Below are positions 57,062 through 64,000 of a stretch of DNA of 64,000 nucleotides, piece after piece. A model generated the notes under the pieces. That model did no database searches and was not told the origin of the DNA. It saw only the letters and a program-made list of their open reading frames with translations. Positions within the stretch are counted from its first letter, which is position 1; each line of letters starts with the position of its first letter. The translations under genes and the position numbers were made by a program. Source of the DNA: Gigaspora rosea (Eukaryota > Glomeromycota > Glomeromycetes > Diversisporales > Gigasporaceae); assembly GCA_003550325.1 (NCBI GenBank), contig QKWP01000255.1, forward strand, positions 198,373 to 262,372, written 5' to 3'.

Positions 57062-57615
57062 AAAAATCGAAAAAGACCTCTGCTATCTAAACTTTGTATT
57101 TGAAACATCACGCATAGAGATATAAATGATCTTTATTGATAGCTTATGCTAATGTTTAAAATCCAAATATTTGTAAATAAACATTGCTCGTTTTATATTA
57201 ATAAAAATTTTTAATCTAACTCTAATTGCATAATTTGTTTGTAATAGTCGATTGAGAAAGCAGCATGCAATTTACTTCCTGCTTTAACATATAATTTGAA
57301 TAATTAATGTATTTAAATGATTATTATAAAAGGTTTAAACTATACGTGCTTTGATCAAGTTTTATTTGATACTGAAATCATATCATACATTTCTATAAAA
57401 GGCTAAATGCTAATTAAAAATTTACGATTTTCAGGTAGGTTAGTCTAAATCGGGTCTTTAGTCGACTAAGCTGACTTTTTGAAAAATCGACCGACTTAGT
57501 CGGCTAAGTCGACTAAGTCGACTAACTCTGAGTCGACTAATATCCCTAATCATATCTATGGAGTTTTACCTTATATTGCACCAGAGTTCTTCCAAAAAAC
57601 AATCATATATTCCAA

Positions 57616-58432
57616 GCACCAAAAACAGACCAAGTCTAAACTTTCGAAGACGGACAAAGCAAGCAAAAGTAAGACCCAAATAGAGATTCTATTTTTTTTA
57701 CAACAAAAAAAAAAGGAGAAACTATCGTACTTAACCTACAAAATCGACAAGACAAAGGCCCTACCGGAACAAAACCATGCCAAGAACGAGATGAATATAC
57801 TGATACTAATTCAATACCAGGACCCCACAAGACAAAAAGTAACTACCGAAAAACAAGAATTGGATGGCCAAGCTACACTACCAAAGACCCTTATGAACAG
57901 CAGAATCAACGACCACCTTGTGTTAGTAAAGAACCAGACAAGATCCACGAAGCAGAAAGAAAGCTCTACTGACGGCAAGACACACCGAAAAATGTCAGAG
58001 CCAACAAAACCTAAAAAAAGAAACTACGTGGATGAAAAATTTGAAGCTCAATTACGCAGAAACACTCAAAGCAACGAATATTAAAAATGACACTTACCTC
58101 CACAACGTAAACTTGCGCAAATGATGAATTCGAAAGAAAGTGCAAATGGAAAAAAAATGATGACACCAAAATAAATATACAACAAAGATTTTAATACCTA
58201 CTATGATGAAATGTCCACAAACTCCAAGAACAATGACAGTTCTAAGTTCAGTACCCTAGAAAAAAGAAAGAGTTAACATAAGTGTTAACCGAAAAAATTT
58301 TTAATTTAAATTATACATAATCTTCTAGTATAACATAATGACTATTACCATATTACTATAATCATTATGATTATTATTTAGACAGATTTTCCCTATTTTT
58401 ATTTTTTTATTATTTTTTTTTCTACTACAAAA
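57616..58432 (+). other. Region with a short lysine-rich frame
   Basis: 57791-58084 is open for 97 codons (SSTDGKTHRKMSEPTKPKKR). It has no recognised domain and base use (A-rich, few T on plus) unlike its AT-rich neighbours. It may be the tail of the kinase-containing gene or transposon leader sequence. The rest to 58432 has nothing recognisable. Confidence 0.35.
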
Positions 58433-58726
58433 ATGACAACTGTAGTAGATCTAGTTTTACAAGAATTAACAGAAACAGAACCAGCCAATGTAATAGTTGA
58501 ATCTCCTCCTTATCATAGGCAAGATAGAACTAAAAAGAAAGTTCAACAAATATATCGAGCTTTGAGAAGCACTGCAAGACAAAGAAAGAGTGAGATTATT
58601 CATATTAGGACCTTAGTCTATGCTTACTATTTAGGAGAACTTTTGGAAATCAAACCTAAAATTCCAGCCCAAAGAACAGTTTTAGCAAACCTCCTAACCA
58701 AATACTATGAAATGGCTTTTACTTGA
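58433..58726 (+). CDS. Unknown small helical protein (97 aa), possibly truncated
   Basis: ATG at 58433 follows a TTTTTT-rich leader. The translation MTTVVDLVLQELTETEP, then YHRQDRTKKKVQQIYRALRS and VYAYYLGELLE, is predicted mostly helical and basic. After the TGA (58724-58726) the same frame stays open for about 37 codons (YKIFSPYGIKAIYRTKFLTL), so the original protein was probably longer. No family was recognised with certainty. It stands alone between the kinase remnant and an LTR. Confidence 0.45.
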   Translation: MTTVVDLVLQELTETEPANVIVESPPYHRQDRTKKKVQQIYRALRSTARQRKSEIIHIRTLVYAYYLGELLEIKPKIPAQRTVLANLLTKYYEMAFT

Positions 58727-59020
58727 ACTTACAAAATATTTTCACCATATGGTATAAAAGCTATCTACAGAACTAAGTTCTTAACCTTATCCAATATTTC
58801 AAGACTATGCACCTCAGATCTTATCTTTTTTTGTTAAGTTCTCATGAAATTCGAAAATAAGTCCGAGAGAATATTAACCTATAGAAATTACTATAAAACA
58901 CAAAATTAATCATAACTTTTAATCTAGTGATCAGAATTGAATGAAACGATTACTATTTGAATCAGCTTGCTGAAATGGTTCTAACAAGCTATAAATCATC
59001 CCAATATGATTACTGGATGA

Positions 59021-59877
59021 GGGTGGCAATCAAATCGCCAACAATCACTTCACAGACATCAACCTACACCAACAATCATTTTACCGACAAGCTTTTTTTA
59101 CTGACACAAAATTCGCCGATACTTGATTTACTGACAAGTTCCTTTTCACCAACAAGTTGATTTTACCGACACACACTTCACCGACAGGCTCATTTTACTG
59201 AAAATAGAATATATCGACAAGCTTATTCTACCGACAATACAATTCATCGACAATATGATTTGCTGACAATACAATTGCTGACAATACAACTCGTTGAATA
59301 AACTACTAAGAATAATTACGTATTATGCAATTTATTAATAATGACAATAAAAATTGCACATTTTATTAATGATGATAATAATAATTACGGTATTGTCACA
59401 GCTAATGCTGAAGCTATTACCTATTTTGATATAAAATTTTAAAATTTTCTTTGGATGTTTTTTTTCGTCTTTGTCTTATAGAGTTAGGGTAGAGTTTGGG
59501 TATAGATTTCATATTTATAGAGTATATATGGATTTTAGCAGTGCTTATAGTTTCAAATCGAGACCCTATAACTTCAGCATCGACCATGATATTTAAGGCA
59601 TCTGGCGAATTGTTTGTCGGCAAATTGATTGTTGGTGAATTGTATTGTCGGTAGAATAATCTTGTCGGTAAATTCTATATTTGGTAAAATGAGTTTGTCG
59701 GTAAGTTGATTTTGTCAGTAAAATTAACTATCAGTGAATTGTGTGTCAGTAAAATCAACGTGTCAGTGAAAACATGCTTGTCGGCAAATCGAGTGTCGGC
59801 GAGTTATTTGTCGGTAAAATGGTTGTCGATCTAGTGTTATGTTTGTGAAGTGATTGTTGGTAAAATAATACGAATCC
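59021..59877. mobile_element. 857-bp foldback element of degenerate ACCGACAA repeats
   Basis: The flanks ACTGGATGA (59012-59020) and ACTAGATGA (59878-59886) form a 9-bp duplication with one mismatch, relative to a single site in the other LTR copy. Both ends share CCAACAATCACTTCACA in inverted orientation. Each arm (59040-59290 and 59590-59860) is a string of degenerate 16-20-bp units: TTCACCGACAAG...TTTTACC on the left, the complement TTGTCGGTAAAAT on the right. The core 59300-59590 includes a minus frame (59417-59623) without a known domain. The structure fits a Mutator-like or related non-autonomous element. Confidence 0.75.
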
Positions 59878-60096
59878 ACTAGATGATGAGATCGGAACCA
59901 ATTACAATCAATATAGGATTTGCAATTTGATTGGCTAGACAATCTACTGCGCGAATGCTATCAGATCTGTCAGATCTAGCAGATGTCATATTTATAGCAT
60001 ATATTCTAGATATTTTATTTATTATACATATATTATTTATTTCATATATTACTTTTCTATTATATATACTATATATTTTATTAATAATAGTTATAG

Positions 60097-60232
60097 CTAG
60101 TGTTGGGCTCTGGACCAAAAGTCCACTTTACTGGACTTATAAACTGGACTACTGGACTTATAAGTCCAGTGGACTATTTATAAGTCCAGTTCCAGTTCAA
60201 TTTTACTAGACTTATAAGCGAGACCAACACTG
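60097..60232. mobile_element. 136-bp hAT-type MITE
   Basis: The ends CTAGTGTTGGGCTC and (inverted) CAGTGTTGGTCTCG are typical hAT TIRs. GTTATAG is duplicated at 60090-60096 and 60233-60239 and is single in the other LTR copy. The interior is packed with GGACTTATAAGTCC palindromes. It is not the TIR of the large hAT here, so a different hAT must have mobilised it. Confidence 0.85.
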
Positions 60233-60576
60233 GTTATAGCATATATTATACATGTAGTCGATATAGTTTGTTACATTTGTGAAAAAACAAAATGTATAAA
60301 AGCAGCTGATGTGGACCCCAAGTTCAACATCAAGTCTTCATACTCTTTCACTAATAAATATATTTATTTATTACATAAATTAAACGATTATTAGTATCCT
60401 TATATACTTTTAATTGTAGCCTTTTTCGTAATTGCAAATTGCCTTAAATCTTTTTTGTTAAGTTTTATTATCCGACTTAGATATATCACAGTAACAAAGT
60501 GAGGTACACAAAGTGTTCACTATCTAAGATCGCTCTAGTTATCTAATATCTTTGAAGAAGTGGATATAGGATAACA

Positions 60577-60820
60577 GTATATAGTAAAAAAAATCAAATT
60601 ACCTCACTTTAAAGCTTAATTTCTTTACAACCAGTGGTCCAATTTGGCTCAAATTTTAACTATATCTTTATCATATGCACATTAATGCACTTTGCACTTG
60701 CGAAGTATCAGCTTATAGAACTGTATATTGGTTGCAAAATTATTTAAAATATCTTTTTTTTTAAAAAAAATTTTTGGTTTTTTTTTTTAAATACAGTAAA
60801 TTGTACATGCTTAATTAATT
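60577..60820. other. AT-rich spacer
   Basis: Nothing is recognised apart from T and A runs. The last 14 bp form the left copy of the SINE target duplication. Confidence 0.4.
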
Positions 60821-61450
60821 ATTTTTTTTTATTTTTTTTAACCCTTTAGCTCTACTGGCAGTTGGGTGTGTTTGGCACTTATTTATTTATTTCATTATTA
60901 AAGGTCATTTTTGTACATATATCGTAAATTTCCTAATCTATACCTCCCTCCAACCATTCGTTTTTCCTGACTGACTCTAGCAAGTCCACCATGTCTAGTG
61001 CCCGTACCCAATAGATCATAAGCAGCTTTAAGAAACTACATACTCCACCAGATCGTTATATTGGTCGACCATTTATCATCTACCTCGGGAGCCACTTCCT
61101 TCTTTAGTTAGTGTAGCATTCGGTCCTGATTTCTTGCTTTTTAATTCAGTTGAAACCCTTGTCTTTTTATTCTCGTTTGTTTTGTTCGTTTATAGTAGAT
61201 GGTCTTATGTTTACGACATTTCTTGTCAGATTTTTTCCTTTTCTAGATGCCGCATGACCCCGTGGCTATGTCATGCAGCTTATTGTTGTTGTAGTACCAT
61301 GTCTGTAAATGGGGGAGATGTTTGACGCCTCGTTGTAGATCTTTGTTATTCGTGATTCTAACATAGTTTTTGTCATCTACTAGACTCAAATCGGCGACCT
61401 TGCGAATATGACCTTGGAGCGCTAACCACTGCGCTATCCAACCCAGAGTT
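60821..61450 (-). mobile_element. tRNA-derived SINE (about 630 bp)
   Basis: On the minus strand the 5' end (61450 downward) reads GGGTTGGATAGCGCAGTGG, then TTAGCGC. A tRNA-like A box TAGCGCAGTGG sits within a D-arm (GCGC...GCGC), and a B-box-like CGATTTGAGTC lies about 45 bp on (near 61385-61397). The body is unrelated and of higher GC than its surroundings, and ends in poly-A (poly-T at 60822-60840 on plus). ATGCTTAATTA(A)TTA flanks both sides (60807-60820, 61451-61464) as the target duplication. SINEs use RNA polymerase III and borrowed LINE enzymes. The frame 61134-61325 is not a gene. Confidence 0.78.
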
Positions 61451-61464
61451 ATGCTTAATTATTA

Positions 61465-63440
61465 AAATAAAACAATGTTAAAACAATAAAAATATTATAA
61501 TAAATTAGATTAAGACCTATTTTATTTGATACTAAAAAATTTTTAATAATTAATTAAGAAAAAAAAATTTTTCCTTAGTGTCAAAATTATGAAATTTTTT
61601 GAGATACAAATCTTTCTGCACTGGGCCATATAAATTTTTAAAGTTTATCCAAAAACACTGTTTACTTTTGGTGCAATGTCTATTTTGGCATACTAAAGAT
61701 TTTTAATGATATCTTGTAAACTATTAATCGAAATTACATAGTTTTGGTGCTATTCAATTTATCATAATAGACAAGTTAGATAGTACTAAAATTATGTGAT
61801 TTTGATCAATAGTTCACAAGATATTATCATTTAACCAAAATAACTATGTAAAGCAAAATTTTGAAATTAATATAAAAATCGTAATTATTTTTAATAAAAA
61901 TTAGATTAGTTATACTTATTAATTTTCATCTTAAGTGATATAAAAATCTTAACGATTTTGTGATACTGTAATTAGATTTTAATAATTTTGGGCTCATTGG
62001 AACTGTCTCTTCAAGACAGATATTTTGGTAATAAAATCATCCAAAACAGACTGGCCTATCAAAATTTATTTATAATTTTGTGCTAATTTACAAAGATTAT
62101 ATATATATAAGTTATTTTGGTTAAATGATAATATCTTGTGAACTATCAGTTAGAATTGTATGATTTTGATATCATTCAATTCATTTTGATGAGACAAATC
62201 AAATAGTATCAAAATTACATAAAATATTATTAGTGTGCCAAATTAGGTACTGTGCCAAATTAGGCATATCTACCTTATATAACAATTTAGTAGAGCACAT
62301 GAGCATTATTTCAAACCTATTTATGCTATTTTTAGAAAGTGCAATTTTCAAAATAAGGGGTATGCCATTTATCACATAATATTTTTTACTTAATAGCTAC
62401 CTATCCATGTATAGTATAATCACCCTAATCTCAATTCTGATTGGTTAATATGACAACTAATATTTATAATATCTCTAATATTATATAAATATATATAATA
62501 TTAAATAACTCTTGATTAACTAGTTTATTATACATGATTTTACTACCAAAATGTTCATCTCAATAAGATGATTCTAACAAGCCCAAAACCATTAAATCCA
62601 ATTACAGGATTATAAGATCACTAAGGTTTTGCATTATTTTTTTTTAATATTTGGTTATCATATTGCAACTTTATTTATCACTTATATAACACTAGTACAA
62701 AATGGTTTACCCAACTCTAAGTTTGTTAATATTATAAAGTGCGACCCACCCAGATATTATTAAAGATCCTTAAGAGTGACCTGCTATATCAAACATTTCT
62801 CTCATTGTAAAACTCTTTATCTCTATAAATTTAGAGTTTTGAATCACTGATTGGAGTTTGCTACCTATTATAACCACATACTTTTTTAACTCTCTTCTTC
62901 TAACTTTTTGAATAGCAAAATTCTACCAAAAAAAGAAACATATATAGAAATTAAAGAAAAAATAAAAAGGAAGGATAAACTATACTACCTAAACAAAAAA
63001 CCAAAATACTATCAAATAAAAATAAAAAGAAAGAAGAGGAAGTCAAAAAGTAAACAGCTATAATAGCACTATTTATATCTATGCTAGTAATAAAAATTAT
63101 ATAATACTCACAAGCAAATGCTCCACCTAAGTATTATATATACATATATAAAAAGAAAAGAAAAATAAACTATATCTAAAAGAAAATTCTAAAAAAAAAA
63201 TTCATTTCAACTTTAACTCCAAAATATTTTATATATCATTTATTGTTTATTTTAAAGGGCCTAATTTTATTTGTAACTTGGTTTCAACTTGGTAGACACA
63301 TTTCTAATTTAGAAAAAATAAACACCACTAATCTTTTAGAGGGGTAAGCTAAATTTTCTACTTTTTGGCAAAATTTTGTAAAGTCCAAAGGGAGTAGAAC
63401 AACACTTGTATCAAATTTAAAAGAAAGTATACTATATTCT
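61465..63440. other. AT-rich stretch with several inverted repeats
   Basis: 61608-61640 repeats (inverted) sequence from 34765-34795. 61710-61832 and 62110-62220 are imperfect palindromes of the GTACTATT core type. 61964-62054 and 62531-62617 are inverted copies of each other and share ends with 17341-19226, so they may bound one foldback element. From 62650 to 63440 I see only AT-rich sequence. Confidence 0.5.
61964..62617. mobile_element. Probable foldback element, second member of the 17341 family
   Basis: The left part has TTGGGCTCATTGGAAC, TCTTCAAGACAGATATTTTG and GGTAATAAAATCATCC. The right part (62531-62617) has the inverse: GATTTTACTACCAAAATG, TTCATCTCAATAAGATGATT, AACAAGCCCAAAA and CCAATTACAGGATTATAAG. 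The last motif also occurs at 17428-17446. The boundaries are approximate. Confidence 0.5.
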
Positions 63441-63638
63441 ATTATGAATAAGCACCCTTTTTTTAAAATTTTTAACTCAATGATCTTAACAACTATCTGA
63501 TCAAACTTAACAAAAATTTATTTATTTAAATTTAATAAATCTATAAAATTTAAATAAATAAATTTTTATTAAATTTGATTAGATAGTTGTTAAGATCATT
63601 GAGTTTAAAATTCCAAAAAAGGAGTGTTTATTCATGAT
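63441..63638. repeat. Foldback, TATGAATAAGCACCC ends
   Basis: The left arm from 63441 (TTATGAATAAGCACCC ... AACTCAATGATCTTAACAAC) pairs with the right arm ending 63638 (GTTGTTAAGATCATTGAGTT ... GGAGTGTTTATTCATGATA). The arms are about 95 bp and the core is AT-only. Non-coding. Confidence 0.75.
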
Positions 63639-64000
63639 ACGATATGATATTCTAGACAATATTCTAGATAAAACTCATTTTTTTGTTGTTTTTACTATTT
63701 ACTACAGGATATTTCATCAATGGAAATGCTTTTAGCTTTTCACCAAAATTTCTCATACAAAGATACCACCTCCTGCCAGTTATCTTGTAAGAAGATGCTT
63801 TGGTTTGTATGCTGAATATACAAAGAAGTTCCAGAAGAAAGTTGATTTTTATAGAAACTATATTTCTGTATTATCCTACTATATATTAAGTATATACAAC
63901 GCTCTAACAAAAAACTTTTTGTTTTTCTTTAGTAGGAAAATTTGGTTCAAATGATCACTTAAAAGAGTATGATAAGGTTTTGTATTATTATATATTGTTA
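63639..64000. other. AT-rich end of window
   Basis: 63700-63840 has slightly mixed composition (TTCCAGAAGAAAGTTGATT) that could be the edge of a coding region continuing past the window. There is no frame long enough to call. Confidence 0.3.

Larger units (their letters stand above)
50627..57548. mobile_element. hAT DNA transposon, 6.9 kb
   Basis: The TIRs are TAGGGGTATTAGTCGA at 50627 and, inverted, TAGGGATATTAGTCGA ending 57548. The 8-bp flanks ATCGTATC (50619-50626) and ATCATATC (57549-57556) match at 7 of 8, the hAT target size. Subterminal GACTAAGTCG/CGGCTAAG repeats occur at both ends (50640-50710, 57450-57540). It contains a decayed hAT transposase (minus, 54425-56563) and a long passenger region (51600-53600) with a tandem duplication, a bacterial-like rsmH fragment and a GC-rich minisatellite, plus a nested MITE (56885-57052). 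Confidence 0.88.
50535..57615 (+). pseudogene. Protein kinase catalytic-domain pseudogene, split by hAT
   Basis: Before the hAT, 50535-50626 encodes in shifting frames IHPRNIP, NYNAY, ITDL and GFIKPFDK then KDRI. This looks like the catalytic loop (HxxN), the DFG-equivalent DLG region and the start of the activation segment. After the hAT, 57549-57615 continues YGVLPYIAPEFFQK, the (G)xPYIAPE motif of the P+1 region. Joining the flanks at the 8-bp duplication ATC(G/A)TATC gives KDRIYGVLPYIAPE in frame. The piece also has a TGA (50611-50613) and frameshifts, so it was probably dead or died after insertion. It resembles the TKL/Sel1-associated kinases expanded in mycorrhizal fungi (from memory). 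Confidence 0.65.
58872..60576 (+). repeat. LTR (family 2), second copy, with two nested inserts
   Basis: It aligns with 34999-35713 over its whole length, starting TATTAACCTATAG and ending GGATAACA. No internal element follows on the right, so it looks like a solo LTR. It is interrupted at 59021-59877 and 60097-60232 by elements described separately; both are absent from the first copy, which serves as the empty site. Confidence 0.85.

Noticed and set aside
34999-60576. The two family 2 LTRs as ends of one element
   Set aside because: They are 23 kb apart with a complete gypsy element and a hAT between them, and the second ends without an internal region.
61134-61325. 63-aa frame with Cys pairs as a small protein
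   Set aside because: It lies in the SINE body on the opposite strand and has no supporting motif.

Overview
The window reads as a repeat-choked, very AT-rich nuclear segment of a filamentous fungus, most likely an arbuscular mycorrhizal fungus (Glomeromycotina, Rhizophagus- or Gigaspora-like). This is inferred from the mix of element families: LINEs with a long low-complexity first ORF, a Plavaka/CACTA-like transposase of a type I associate with these fungi, hAT and Ty3/gypsy elements, a kinase fragment resembling their expanded kinase families, and abundant foldback elements. No species assignment can be made without searches. I see no intact host gene; almost everything is mobile or decayed.

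Layout. 1-504 is the end of a TIR DNA element inserted in a Ty3/gypsy pol fossil (505-2090). 2091-4273 is AT-rich with three foldbacks. 4274-17108 is a nested tower: a small TA-flanked MITE (about 320 bp of own sequence) was split by LINE-A (4350-12064, plus strand, nearly full length, 17-bp target duplication) and by LINE-B (12158-16920, minus strand, 5'-truncated, 22-bp target duplication). LINE-B was in turn split by a 2.6-kb DNA transposon (13551-16180, TIR about 32 bp). 17341-19226 is a foldback element; 19227-23637 is unassigned. 23638-27507 holds a decayed Plavaka-like transposase (minus). 28690-30608 holds a decayed multi-exon gene of unknown function whose splice junctions still keep frame. 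32459-34372 is a cluster of foldbacks. 34999-37114 is an LTR with a gag-like remnant.

37792-49138 is a broken Ty3/gypsy retrotransposon on the minus strand. Its 3' LTR carries a 2.2-kb DNA element with a 262-bp internal tandem repeat, the same family as at 1-504. 49139-50106 contains a 354-N gap flanked by identical 289-bp copies, probably an assembly effect. 50627-57548 is a 6.9-kb hAT element with an 8-bp target duplication, inserted in the activation segment of a protein-kinase pseudogene. Inside this hAT lies the most striking item: a minus-strand fragment (52726-53079) whose translation strongly resembles bacterial RsmH (MraW), the 16S rRNA m4C1402 methyltransferase. It has one in-frame TGA, so a Mollicutes-type endobacterial origin is possible. 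58872-60576 is a second LTR of the 34999 family carrying two nested non-autonomous elements. 60821-61450 is a tRNA-derived SINE with target duplication, and the rest is AT-rich foldback sequence.

The genes do not form a pathway. The unifying theme is successive insertion, which can be ordered here because target duplications and paired empty sites survive.
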